Of a stretch of DNA of 64,000 nucleotides, positions 12,180 to 25,527 are shown piece after piece; position 1 is the stretch's first letter; each line of letters opens with the position of its first letter. The notes beneath the pieces were generated by a model. That model did no database searches and had not been told where the DNA came from. It was given only the letters and a program-made list of their open reading frames with translations. The translations under genes were made by a program, and so were the position numbers. Source of the stretch: Sindora glabra (taxonomy: Eukaryota; Streptophyta; Magnoliopsida; Fabales; Fabaceae); contig CM035233.1 in the NCBI GenBank assembly GCA_020226215.1, positions 12,152,001 through 12,216,000 on the forward strand, read 5' to 3'.

Positions 12180-14999
12180 AACATCATCATCATGTCTCAA
12201 CTAATTAGAGATGACATATGAAAAAAGAAGTTACAATAAGTTGTCATTTTACTCTGTGACTGTGTAGTATCAGATGTCATTTGCTACTGCTTAAAAATTA
12301 TCTAATTAATCTAACAACTTTAAGAGATCATTTAAGAGTTTATTTTTATATCTTTGCTAGCAGGAACTTATAATCCAAGTTATATATTCATGGCAGAGGT
12401 GGGAAACTTTGATTGTTATCTTGTATTTCCTCATTACTTTGGTTCTTGGATGGGGATGAGGAAATTGATAATATGAATTAAGTAGCGTCCTTTATCTCAT
12501 ATCTCTCCATTTTAATTTTTTTCCTATGTTAATATAATTATTAATTATTATCCAATTCATGTTTTTATAATTGTCATCATCTTCATGTCATAGTTATCTC
12601 TTTATCACCATAATCATCTCTTGCTCTAATGAAAAGTAATGGACAATGTTAATATAGATGTTTTCATTTACTTCACTTAATATCTTGAATCATGATCTAG
12701 GTATTGTATATTGTATATTGGTAATAGCTAATATTCATTTTGACATTCATTTAACTAAATATGATAATATAAATATAACTTGAAGAATATCTATGGATAG
12801 TTAGAGCATCATTTATTGAAATCAATTATAAACTAACATTGATTAATGTTGCTCCAATATGGAAGAGTTACTTAAAGTTCAAAGAAGCCTCACCTACAAG
12901 ATTGTTATTGTTATCGTTGCTAGGCTACAATCAATGCATCAAGCTCTTTCACCTTTTTGGCTCGGGAAAAAATTCTAAAGACAGAGCAAGTCATCTATCA
13001 AATATTGTAACTCAAGTAACAAAGCCAAGAAATAACACAAGGAAAAGAAAAGGATACAGGCAAACAGAAAAATTGCCATGGAGTTTGTTACATCATTCTA
13101 TATCCTAACATACTAAACCTAAAGATTAACTTTGCCACTTCTCCTTTAAACGTCTATATCTCTGGATAAATGAAATAGATAGAAAACTTAATACTAAACA
13201 CGCTATTAGGAATGCAAAGAGTTTGACCATTATTATAAAATAATTGAGCACAACACAAATCAATGTCTTTGCCTCTATTGTAATATTGCATTACGAAGGA
13301 ACTATGACATCTCATTTCCTCATTGGTCTTTTAATGTTTTTAATCCAAATTTTGTTCAATCCGTTTAAACCTACAATCTTCATAAAGGCATATGATGTTC
13401 ATGTCAATGCAAATGTCCTCCATTTAACTATGCAAGAAGGAAAATGCTGCCCCAATATTGGCAGTCAATTTTTGCAATTGCACACATGACATAAGCTAAA
13501 TTAAAATCCCATCACTTGTTTCATACCACATTTTGGTTTATATTGAAAAATGTGTATAGTTGTATAAAATAATTATAAATTTATGTTGCGGAAATAGCAA
13601 AAATAATATAAGAGATAGGAGGAGAATTCATTATGATCCTGAGTCCTCAGGTGGAGGAAATTAAAACATAATCAAATTTAAAAGAGACGTTAATCTTTAT
13701 TTTGAAAAAACATAGTAAAAAATTAAAACTATCATGTATCATGAGCATTTTTAATTATCTTTAATTCTACTCAAATGGTTTTAATAGCCAGAAAAAAATT
13801 ACTATGTAATGTTAATCAAATTTGTATTCTTTTTCCTTCTGATTATTATGCATTTTTGCATACAATGAGAATGAACATTTTACAAAGCATAAATGGTAAA
13901 AAGAAGTAAAAGATAAATACTTGGTATATACACATCTTGGCCAAGTTGATAAAAAGACAAAATTTAAAGATGTTGTTGGCATCATCAATAAATGGAATAG
14001 GATTTTATGTAATATACCAAAAAATATGGTAAATAGAACAGCACAAGCATGGCCAAACTTTTAGACGCGAATAAGTGGCGTCCTCGATGCCGGGGACTGA
14101 CTTGATTTAGGACTACATCACCTAAGTAGCTGTAGAGATATGAAATAATTATTTGTTTCTTCCGCTACCAGAGTGAATTGCCACTTCTAAAATTTTATAA
14201 TGGAATCAAAAGTATATGGAACTTACTAGCTGTTACACAAAAATCTACAGCAGAAAATGGTCATTTTTACATGTAGAAAATATATCTAAGAAGGTTGAAG
14301 CACAAAATTCAGTAGAAGCATATTCCAATATTAGAAATTTGGAGGAGTATCAAACTTACACCATATTACGTATCTTTCAAGTCACTTAGACAGATAATCA
14401 AAAACTTAATGTGCAACTATAAACCAAATAATTTTCTATAGCTCTCTATCAATTTCACACGGTTAATACATAGCATAGCATATCAATCCGGCAACTTGTA
14501 ATTACCTTTTAGGGAATAGAGTTTATCATGATAGGCATAAGCATCAACTTTTCAGCAAAATGAGAAATACAAAAATGGTATAATATAGAAAATAGTAACC
14601 ACATTCAATCGAAAATGGCAATCACCTTCAACTATATTATTTCAACTCAAAAAGCTCCAGAATGTAAGACAAACAAATTACTAAAAAAAATGTATCACAA
14701 ATCACAAAGGAACAACTGTAATTACAATTATAATTTCAATTCAATTTAAACAAAAAAATTGTAACAAAATTAACAATACTTCTCTATCTGGTTTCTCCAT
14801 GACCGTATCCATAAGATCCAGAGGCTTTAGCCTCCCACCAAAAGGAGAAAACACAAAGCCTACTCACCATCCAATTCAAGCAAAAACATCAGAAACAAAC
14901 CAAAAGGAATAAGAAGAAACAAAACATTACCTTGCACATTGGAGACCATCGTAGATCCCAGCAACAAACAACAAAAAAATAGAGGTCAAATGTAGAAGT
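11650..14999. other. No recognisable gene
   Basis: AT-rich sequence with a few short open frames on the plus strand (for example 11905-12093, 12839-13108, 13244-13489), none with a family I recognise, a splice-consistent partner or a promoter. A TA microsatellite lies at 12101-12175. A short less AT-rich patch near 14065-14100 (GTGGCGTCCTCGATGCCGGG) has no assigned meaning. Confidence 0.4.
12101..12175. repeat. (TA)n microsatellite
   Basis: About 75 bases of uninterrupted AT dinucleotide repeat. Confidence 0.95.
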
Positions 15000-15880
15000 G
15001 CTTGCAAAAAGAAATGAAACAGAGAGCTGGCAAAGAAAATTTTTGAAGGGATAGAGAGCTCAGAAATGGATAAGGAGAAGGAAAAAAAAAAGATAGCTCC
15101 AGAAAAAAAATTCTAGAATAAATTAGTTAACAAACAAATAATTTCAATTGCATAACTCATAATTTTGAAATCAAAAGCAACAGTAAATTTAAAACAAACT
15201 TCTACCCCCTCCATTCAGTAAACGAACTTTACCAAAAAATCATTATTTCAAAACAGTAGATAACCAAGCTTCTCGAATCTGCAACAATGGAAAGAACTCG
15301 AAGAAGAGTGTGATAGAGAATCGGGACCAAAAAATAGATAGTAGATCAAGGAAGTGGATGATGATTGTTGCTGGTGGTGGTGGCGCGCTCTCATTGACAA
15401 GAAGGGAGAGTGGAAAAGAGGAAAAAAGGAAAATAAGAAAATGGAAAAGTGAGAAAATAATTAAAAAAATAGAAATTTTGAGCTTGTTTGGGCGAGAAGA
15501 AAATTTTACTTTAGGAGGTTAATAGCATTTAAAATTTTCACGCAGAGGCAACGCGGGAAAAAATAGAAAATTAAAAACTATAAAAAAAAAACTTCATCAG
15601 AGGCAATATCTATACTGAAGCACAAACCCAGACAAGCAAATACTGCCTGAGATATTGGGTTGATGGGCTGTGTAGAATTTTTGTGTCCATGGCCTGCTGG
15701 AGAAGAGAAAAATAAACGCTCATCAAAGTGGCCCATGTTCAGTGCGTCCAAGTTGTAAAGCAAAATTGTACTCAAGCGGAAAATGAAAATATGAAGGCAT
15801 AACAGGCTGACACGTCAGAGAAAAGAAATAATAAAAAATGGAGAAGAAGAAGTGCATTTTAAATGTATAATATTAGACTA
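15000..15880. other. Purine-rich, partly GC-richer segment
   Basis: Near 15310-15520 the plus strand is GA-rich (GGTGGTGGTGGCGCGCTCTC, then GAAAAGAGG-like runs), and 15650-15740 carries two inverted GGCCCA-type boxes (TGGGCTGTG, GTGGCCCATG), a common plant promoter motif. It looks like a 5' leader or promoter for a minus-strand transcript, similar in texture to 36.3-36.9 kb. No coding exon could be tied to it. Confidence 0.3.
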
Positions 15881-18800
15881 GGTTATGACACGGATACTCA
15901 TTATTACTATTGTACTGCAATTATTACATATGGAATAAGTGTACATAATACAAAAAGAATTATACAATCATATATATAATTTCAAAAATAATTTTATAAA
16001 AATGAAACTATCTAAACTTATTCTGAAGGTGACAAGTATAAGCACTTCAACTTATATGCAATGCCCTAGAATATACACCCACTTGTAAGCGAAAATAATA
16101 ATAATTAAAAAAAAGCTTATGATTAATTTGCTAATTAAGAGAATTTATTTTCTTGAAGTTTAGCAAATTGCAATGACAGTTCTCGATTTTTGGTACTTCA
16201 ACTAATTTTGTGTAGGAAGAAAGCATTTATGAACAAAGATTGTAATAAGCTACAATTACTTCTACCAAAGAAGTCAATTATTAGTTTGTTATTGATAGGC
16301 CAGTTTTCTAGGATAGAAATTGTACTCCTAAATTTTTAAAGCATTATGAATGTAACTGTCTTCTTTCTATTAAGGGAAAGTATGTATACGTACAGTTAGA
16401 ATATATTTCTTCCAACACTACTAGCCTTTAGCATTGGAAGACAAAAATAAAGTTCAAACCCAATACAATCATCATTTTGACAAAGTGTGGACTGTAGCAT
16501 TAAGTAAATGGATTGATGGATGTATATGCAATAAATCATGATATGCATCATAAAGAATTTGAAGTGTATTGAGACAAACTAATATAATATCAACACTTCT
16601 TTAATGTAAAATACTTACCTCTTTGCGTATGAGGCACTTTAACTTTGGGCTTACAACTTTAAGGCCTTAAAAAATCACCAGAAGTAGCTAAGCAAGCATA
16701 AGACTCAACTATTTTGCAACTCTTAACTCTAAGAATGAAAAATGAAAACTGTATAAATCTTTAGTAGTTTCAAGACGTGAAAATTTTCTAAAACTTCGAC
16801 ACTATCTACAGTGTAACTTTGACATAATATTTAGAGACATCAGCCATTTATTTGTCCTTTTCAAGTAAACAATGTTTCAATCTTTGTGCACGTGGGTATG
16901 TAAGAGGAATTTTATTCAAGGAATACACTTTTTTGTAGTGAATTCAAAAGCAATCTTTAAATATGAGTACTATCGAATTTAATTTTAGGAAGTGTACTTA
17001 GCTAGCAAGAGGAGCCATAGCTACAAATAGAGATGTACTTTGGTGAGACAGAGAAAAAGAACTTGACTAAGTAGGAAAAAATGAAAATTATCCAAACCAC
17101 ACATTTTGATGAAGACAAAACTACAAATAAATGACAAATGAATATAACATGCTACCAACAGTTTTTATGCCATGAGTTGCATGCCTGTAGGGAGTGAACA
17201 GTGAGCATCAGAGAACACTACATCAAAAGAGCACAGTAAAAGTCCTCCCTTGTTTAATTCATTAGACTAACAAAGAAACAAAGTGTTGTACATATATCAT
17301 CAGGGAATATAACAACAACACCACCATTAAAAACCAATCAATTAATTTCCTCCACAAAAGAAAAATTAGATTTACCTATAATGCCAGTAACCTTGAAACA
17401 AAGTTCAGAAAAATAATTGAATATCATATGACAATAAACTCTTTACTTATCAATTACATGCTTTATAAATAATTAAATAGCATATGACAATAAACTCTTT
17501 ACTTATCAATTACATGATTTATAAATGAAGAAAAAATAAGATACAATCTTAAGATATGTTATTTCTAAGCATAATTGCATGGCATTCAATGCAACAATTA
17601 TATTCGGAAAAGTTGGATGATAAACTTTTGAATATAACTACAAAGTTAAATAACAAAATGAATGAAAAATAATCAACTTGAACCAATAAAAAGGAAAAAA
17701 ACCAAACCTTTTTAATCTAAAGTCACTCTATGATACTTAATGTGCTTTTCATACATTGAAAACAAGATAAATCAGTTAACACTTCTCACTTTCTCACAAA
17801 TCGCATTATATATATCACAACAGCATGGCCATTTGACTCTAAGCCATTGAAATCTGTCTTCTTTTGTTCCAATAAATGACATTTACTTTTTAGAAGAATA
17901 AAAAACTCAACCATTTCTGCTCTAGCCATAAAACAATTACAAATGACATTGGTGAATACTCTACTACTTAGGAAAATCTTGTTTTGTGTGTGTACATGTG
18001 TGTCCAAACTGAAGAGGAAGTTCAAGTTCCAAGATCATGAACCAAAAACCTCAGTTGCAGGATAAATGAAATTCAAAATTGAAAATGGCAGCTTAGAATG
18101 TTATCATTTCTTATATAGAAAATAAATCCCCTACTTATTAAGATTCATGAAAGGCTAAAAGTCACCAACTTTCAACAATACTCCATTTCTTTAGCACCGT
18201 CATAATTAGCTTAACATATCCTCACTATAATAAAACTAAGACATATGAACACATAATTTATAGGATATCATACAGAAAATAGCAAAAGACATATATAGAG
18301 GCCATACGTATAACTTAGGAAGAAGATTAACACAATTTAAAGGCAAAATTTCATGGAAATTGAATCTAACTGACTTTTATAGAATAAGTAATTTCACTTC
18401 AAAAACTATCCTCAAGTTTGGAAAGAAATTACACCTAGCATTTGAAAAGAATGCATAACAAAGTATAAACTTGCTTTTCTAAATGATTTTTGTTCAAACC
18501 ACCAGGATCAACCTGGAAAAGAAAATATGATAGTTTCAATGACTAAAGAAGCTATTTTGAAAGGTTGTAATTTTTAATATGAATACTCAAGTGAGTAAAA
18601 AAATGTATAATGTTATGTTATAGATGAATTGAGTTCAAATAGAGAAACCTGAGTTGGAAAGAGATGAATCATTGCAGATAAACACAGAGAAATTAGTGCG
18701 GCTTTTGGGCAGTGGACTTCTAGGCTGATTAACAACACCCATCGTAGCTTATATGCTTTTCCTTCAACAATATAGAAATCATAAGGAAATCTAGGAAAAC

Positions 18801-19286
18801 GAATGAAGAAGGGATATATATAAAAATATGAGATATCAATAACATCATAGTACAAATAGAAACCATTGTAATCTTAAAATCAAACATAGTGGAAAATAAC
18901 TTACGATAACTGTGTCGTTGATCTATGCTTCTCTTGAAGGAAAATCGTGATATTGCAGAGAGACAGAGATTTATCTTCGTTGACGACAAAGGGTTCAAAA
19001 GGTGATAAGTGAGAATAGGTGCAAAAGAAGCAAGCAAGTGAACTTAGAATTTAGAAAGAGAGCAATGGAAATGAAAGAAGGAAGGCAAAGACAAGCAAAA
19101 AAGGAAGAAAAAGGTAGTGACTAGGTTCACTTCAACATGCAAAGGAAGCTCAATAAGAATAAGTGAAAAACAATAAAACAATGGAAAATCAATAACATGG
19201 AATGAGGGAAGTAAAGTGACATGTAAAGGAAGACACTGAAAATGTATTCAAGAAGCTAACGTACATTAGATTGACATGTGCAGAAG
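15881..19286. other. No recognisable gene
   Basis: Roughly 3.4 kb with scattered minus-strand frames (for example 18613-18855 and 18729-19037) that lack known motifs. Donor-like and acceptor-like sites are common but give no consistent product. It could be the 3' flank or an extra gene region of the minus-strand Helitron, but nothing supports a named product. Confidence 0.35.
17421..17531. repeat. 56-bp direct tandem duplication
   Basis: CATATGACAATAAACTCTTT and the text that follows, through TTATAAAT, occur at 17425 and again at 17481 with almost no change. The near identity implies a recent duplication. Confidence 0.85.
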
Positions 19287-19440
19287 TTACAAGGTATAAA
19301 GAAGTATAGGGCAAACAAACAAATAAAATAAGGGGAAAAAAGGAAACAACTCAGCAGAGAAAGAAATAAAATAAAGGAAAAACATCATAGAGCGACATGT
19401 ATTAATATTACGGGTTATAAGGAAGTAAACGATGCACTCA
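19287..19440. repeat. Dispersed repeat, partner of 36700-36830
   Basis: The order ACAAATAAAATAAGG, an A/G-rich run, AACA(A)CT(C/A)AGCA, AAGAAATAAA, GCGAC(A/T)(T/C)GT, AATATTA(C/T)GGG and AAGTAA(A/G)CGAT is shared with 36700-36830 in the same orientation, with substitutions and small indels. In each place it sits at the right-hand edge of a GA-rich segment, so it may mark the 5' side of two related minus-strand transcription units or element ends. Confidence 0.55.
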
Positions 19441-19594
19441 AGAACATCTATAAATTTACAATTCCTAAAAATAACACAAAGGATGATGGACAGATAGATG
19501 AATAGATACATTGCAATGAAAAGTGAAGGATTAAAGAATCTTAATTGAATTATATAACCAGAGCAATAAAACATAAATAAGCTCAAATTATTAC

Positions 19595-22500
19595 CTAGTT
19601 CAAATTTTGAAAGACTTCTTTGTAAATAATGTTGTTTGTTTAAGTGGAAACTGGATTATCTCTATTATGGATTAGAATTTTTAATCCACTCTTGCTTGTC
19701 ACTCTTGAAATAGCAACATATAATTATCCATGACTAAAAATTGGATTACATAGGTATAAACTAACATACGAGAGAGATTGCCCTTGACTTTTGTTGATAG
19801 TCATAGCATATGAAACAATTATTGGGTATTGTCTTTTTTGTAATTTGAATGGCCACTTGGATTGTGATGGGGATAAATTCATCCTTGGGATGAAAACTTT
19901 TTCACCAAAATGACCTCCAGTCAAAACTTTGGCACCAATCATATGATTACCCAATTCAGTTACAATTAACCTAGTCCTATTGCACAAACCTGCTGATTGA
20001 TCAATATTCCTAAGCAACATAAATGGAATGCTAACTTTTAAGATGATTTTGTGGAAAAGCAAACCTGAGCAATTCAAACCATTCAGAACTTTGGGTGTGT
20101 ATAAATTTTTTTGAACATATGTGTTAAAACTTGCTTTGTAAACTGAATCACTACTTAAATAACTTTTCTTCTCTCTAGGAATTTTTGATAGGATGTAGTC
20201 ATTTATTCTATTCATAATGTCAAATGTTGGTGCCAATATTGCTCTATCCTTCAAGAAATTAGGATTAGTGTAGTTTTCTTCTAGTGAAGGATATGTTATT
20301 TACAATTGCTTGAAGTGGATCTTCAAATTCAGTTAGTAAAAGATCATTTGGAATATCCACTTTAGCTTCTCCATCATTTGGTTCTCCAAGTTTTCTATCC
20401 CTAACTTTTAGAATCCATTCCATAAATTCTCTTGATTCATCTATGCTTGATGTTGAAAGACTTGATTGCAATCTCATATTTTTTAACAAAGTCAACACTT
20501 TGTAATGCTTCCACAAATAAGATGAGTTGATAGTTGCATGGACTATGTCAGATCTATGACCTCCTAGAATTACTGTTAATATTTGCCTAAAATCTGCACC
20601 AAAAACAATAAATTTCCCACCAAATGGCAACTCACAACTTCTAGGAATATCTAGCTGCATAATATCTCTTAAGGATCTATCAAGAGCTTTAAAACAAAGT
20701 TATGAACCATTAGAGCTTCATCCCATATGATTAATTTACATCTTTGCAACAATTTTGCAACTTTACTCCCTTGTATGATATTGCAAGTCGTGTCTTCTAT
20801 TATATTCAATGGAATACGAAAGCGGAAGTGTGCTATTTGGCCACCACGAAGAAGTAATGATGCAATTATGCTAGATGCAACTCTTAGAACAATTCCCCCC
20901 TAAGACCTTAATGCAAAAGTGAGAGCTCTCCATAGGAATGTTTTACCTATTCCACCATATCCATAAACAAAGAAAACACCACCTCCTTTACCATTAACAA
21001 AATTGATGATTGTCTGGAATACGAATCCTTGTTCTTCAGTCATTAAGAAAAATAACCTTTCAAATTCCATCTTTAGTTCAACTCGATTATAGCTTAACTC
21101 TTCAATAACTAATTTATTTTCCATATTCTGAAAGTTATCTTTTGGAATTTGCATTGGAGGATAATCTTTCAAGGATTTTCCACTATTCCTTAACAACTTC
21201 TTAACCTCATGCAATGCATACACCTTTATCTCTTCCTCAGTCAAAATTAAATCTAATCATAAAAGAGAAAATTCAAATCAGTCAAGATAGGAATTAAACA
21301 TTATATTTGCAGTAAGAGCTTGGAATAAAGTGTATGAATGTAAAAATAATTAATAGTAAAATTTGTTAACTTCTTACAAAATAAACTATAAGAAGGTAAG
21401 TAAAGTTTTAAGAAATGTTCTAACTTTCATTCAACATTTTTCTTCGTAGGAGATATTGAATATCTTCAAAAAGAATTCTCCAAGTTTCTTACCATATATA
21501 TTCTAGGCGGGAGATACTACTTGACAATAGCATTCTAACAAATAATTTCCTCAAGCAATCTCCACTACCCTAAATAGAGACTTCTTTGATTGCTTCAACA
21601 AATTCATTATCATTATCAAGAAATCCTAAAGAGAAGCATGCTTCTCGAAACGTCTTGTGCAAAATATCATTTACTACAAGTATACTTTCATAAGAAATTC
21701 GACCTTGAACTTTCATGAGCAGCATTCTTAAATAATATCTTTCACCATTACATGGTGGTACATAATGTAATATACCAATTGCAAATCCATGTTTTCATGG
21801 GTACCACTTACAATCTTTTAACTATACACAAATTGTAATAGGAATTCAGCATAAGTTAATTTTCTTACTTTAGGATATATTTTATTTGCTTCTATCTGTG
21901 CAATAAACATGCCTTGAGTAACAAAGGCTTTTTTCAACACGACATTATGTCAGCACCATCTTCATAGTACACATACTGCTTATTTTGAAGATGAAAGCGT
22001 AATCTTTCCACAGGTAGCCATCTATAATGAATATCATAAGCAAAAATGTGCTAAGCAGCTTCATAAGGAGAAATATAATGACAATTAAGATAAGTTTTAA
22101 TTTCATGAACTTGTTGATTATCATCACTATTCTTGGTAACTTGATAAATGGCACCAGTAGCTCGATCGTGACCCTTGTTAATATACTTGAATAGGTACTT
22201 GATAGATCTTGATTGATTGCATGCTTCAACATTAATATGAGCTTCATATTTCATTAGTAAATCAACATTGTAAGGAACTATAAATCTATTATCAAGAGAA
22301 ATCCCATTCTTGCAAATTATTCTACCATTATCCCTTCTACGATAAATTAGATACCCTTCTTCATTCACTGTGGTGAAAGGAATAAAACTTTTAGGAAAGA
22401 ATTTTAAACACTTTCGATCTTTCATGCATAGAGATTTTGGATTAGCATGACCACATGAATCATGCATCATAAAATTCATCACTATTTCATACAGTTGAGG

Positions 22501-25500
22501 TTATTGTTCTTTATCAGGGATTTCTACACAGATAATTCTATCAACATTAACAGGAGAGACAAACTTATGTTCTGCCATTAAGAACACAAGTATATGAACA
22601 TGTGGTAAACCTCTTTTTGAAATTCCACCGTTCGAACAACTACACCAATGAAATTTTTAAAATCAATATATTTTATCATCGAAAATAGAATTGTAATTAT
22701 AATAAAAATTAATACAATTCATTCCTAACTTATCAATGAAGAAATTTAATAAATATGAAGACTAATCTTATAGTTGTAGGCCTAACTTCTTCTTTCATAA
22801 GATGTGTTAATTTTAATGTTGAAAACTCTAGAAAGCACTTAAAGACAATCTTGTGGTTGTAGGCCTAACTTCTTAATGATTCTTGTAATCTCTCACTACT
22901 TTGGATTACATGTAAAGGTTATAAACAAATTTGGAAATCTTGTCGAATTGCAAATTGTCATAGCATCATGATAGTTTTGCATCATATATCTTGGACCTTA
23001 AGTGAAATTGGATGGTAAGATTATATACTTTCCACATGAATGTCCTTCATGTTCACCTCTAAGTAATGCATCTTGTAAACCATAATATAGCTCAACTCTT
23101 AATGTCTTCTGATTGTACCTAACAAATGATAGTTGTTGTGCCTCAATCATAATATAAGCATCCATAATATACTATTGAAGCAAATACCTTGACAACAAAA
23201 GAATAGAAGATTGGTTCTGTCGAAATTGCAACATGTAAGCAAAGTATTCCCTCAATGACACATTATGCTCTCTCTTTTGATTAACACTAGGAATAGCAAC
23301 ATGTTGAATTTCATTATAGTAACCATCCTGTCCTGTAGCGTACAATAATGGGTATTGCAATTGAAGATACAAAGGTTGAAGTTCATCAATATGCTATAAG
23401 AGGCCACTTTTTGTTTTAATGATAATATCTCTATCTTTATTCAAATCCTCAATGTTACCAACAATTAGCATTGCTACCTTTGATGAAAAAAGTAAATTGT
23501 ACATTCTTGAATTTAATTCTTTATTTCTTATTAACCTTAATTTTACCTCTACACCTTGTTCAGCTTCAAAGCGATCTCTTGCCATGGGAAATTTTTTTAC
23601 AAGTGGATTGTGAATATCAAACATTTCCTTCAACTTTTGCATAATTTCAGTATCAATGCAATCATTGTTATCAATGGACCTACATAAAAGTAAAAAATAG
23701 ATTCATTTGAAACCGGCCAAAATTTGCATAGTATGATTATTTTAATTAGAAAATATGTTAGTAATGAATGAATAATATACCTCACAGCATTCATTCTATT
23801 ATGAATCTCATTATCAGTGTTATAAACATAAAATTGTGCAAACTTAAGTGGTATTTCATCAGAAGGTAGAAGATTTCTAATGAAATGATAATTCTCACTA
23901 TTCAATCTAAATATATAAGATGCACCACCACAATTAACAGATTGATCAATTTTTCCTCCCATTGAAGTAAAAGAGAACATCATATTATATGTATGAATAT
24001 TGTCCCTAAACTTTCTTGTTGAAGAAGAACTATCAAGCATCAACGATCTCAAATATGGAGGTGGTCCATGTAGCTGTTCCAACTTAATCTTACCCATAAA
24101 GCAACACAAATTAAATTAAGGATTTGAATTATCTGTATATCTTTTAATCCGCTCATCAAATCACAATAATGCACTACAATATTTGCAAACACATTCAAGA
24201 TCACTAACATCAAAATAACTTGAGAAAATCAAATAATCCCCATATTAATTCAATTAGATGGACTAATTCAAATGAAATCTAAAATTTAGGTTTCAAAATA
24301 AAAGGAAATGACAGTGATGTATTACTTGATGATGAAACAAACTCTTGTCTAGTAATGTCTTCAATTTTATCATATGATTCATTTTGATGCTCAGTTGATT
24401 CTGGAAAAGATTAGAGAAGATACTTATTATAGATGGCAAGGTTTCTTCGTTGCATAACATTTCTGGCAATATTAATGGTTAAACTTACATTACATTGACT
24501 ACTTCTATTTGTACTAACAGAGTTAAATTTTCCTAGTAAATTTTATGGCAATCTAGGTATATCATGGGGCAATGCTTGTTGTACTGCTTGTAGCCCAATA
24601 AGACTTACTCCAAGCCTTGAACTATGTACTAGATTCGCAAAGTTGTTGTCACCTATGAAATAAAATGCATCAATTCATTGAATAAGAAGCAAGAAATATT
24701 CAACTATTAAACCATAACCACGTAAGTTGGAAACAAACCTTCTATGTTGTTTAAATTCCTAAAACATGTATTAATTGTCACATTATCACCACCATACTTT
24801 TTTCTTTTATTTCTTGAAGTGCATCTACTTTTAGATGGCTAGGTAACATAAACTGTAAATTGACACTTCATATTAGTTAAAATAATAAAATTATTTATGT
24901 TATTTTGATAAAAATAAAATAAAGTTAATAATAATATAGATAATAACCATTGCTTTCAATAGGAGAAAATCCTAATGATAAACCTTCACTATAATTCTTC
25001 AACTCTGACAATGGCGTTCTTATGCAACCTATCAATTGTTTTTCAGAATTTTTAACTTTTCCTACATATAAAAATAGAAGATCAATAATAAAGGCAAACT
25101 TGTATTAAGAAGAAATAATATAATGATTTCAAATTTTGAGCCCATAAGTAAATTGTTTATAATCAAAATTACGGTAAGTATAGTAATTTAGAATGTTGAA
25201 CTTTTTCTTCACATAAAATAGGATATCAATTTATATTAATAATGGCAAACTTGTATTAAAAATATCCAATATAATGATTTCACATCCCAAGCTTAGAAGT
25301 AAATTTTAAGAAACACAAGTGATAATAAGTGTAGTAATAAAATCATTCAATAATTTTAAATCTTGAAATTAGATAATAAATTAAATAAGATTTAGGCTTT
25401 TCAATAATGCAATAATATTCATACTTCATGTGTGCTAGAGCTGACCTTTGCATTCTTTTCTAGACTTAATGATCAAATTCCTACGGATCCTTGCTTCCTT

Positions 25501-25527
25501 ATATTTTTCTTTTTGGTTGGAATTCAT
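19595..25527 (-). pseudogene. Helitron RepHel (HUH replication initiator plus Pif1-type helicase), decayed
   Basis: RepHel cuts and re-joins one DNA strand and unwinds it for rolling-circle transposition. Exon 1 can start at 25525-25527 (MNSNQKEKYKEARIRR). Exons 25446-25527, 24948-25061, 24739-24852 and 24326-24652 join by phase-1 introns; a Cys-rich block (CVCKYC) and CCFMGKIKL follow near 24.1-24.2 kb, and a 101-bp intron fits 23680-23780. The Rep core has RGLPHVHILVF with the HUH triad HVH at 22594-22602, then the CGHANPKSLC and YLFKYINKGHDRATG blocks. The helicase has Walker A GGIGKT (20939-20956), WDEA (20714-20725), GADFRQIL, and motif VI ending SHG-stop-LYVAISRV near 19.7 kb. The last codons read NIIYKEVFQNLN before TAG at 19595. 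At least a dozen in-frame stops (for example 24839, 24543, 24411, 23394, 23172, 22998, 22501, 22051, 20900, 19724) and frameshifts near 20.70 and 20.29 kb make it non-functional. Confidence 0.9.
22766..22874. repeat. 83-bp period partial duplication inside the Rep region
   Basis: TAGGCCTAACTTCTT with nearby upstream text occurs at about 22777 and 22860. On the minus strand the higher-coordinate copy encodes the KKLGLQPQD stretch of Rep, followed by VLSRVFNIKI; the lower-coordinate copy breaks the frame. This adds to the loss of function. Confidence 0.6.

Noticed and set aside
12839..13108. 89-codon plus-strand open frame
   Set aside because: Composition is plausible for coding, but no family is recognised, no flanking exons fit, and it lies in repeat-rich sequence.
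15883..15905. CTAGGTTATGACACGGATAC as another Helitron 3' end on the minus strand
   Set aside because: It has CTAG next to an ACACGGAT box also seen near 36993, but no palindromic hairpin, so the diagnostic structure is missing.
18613..19037. Two overlapping minus-strand frames of 80 and 102 codons
   Set aside because: No recognisable motif, hydrophobic by AT composition, and they overlap in different frames.
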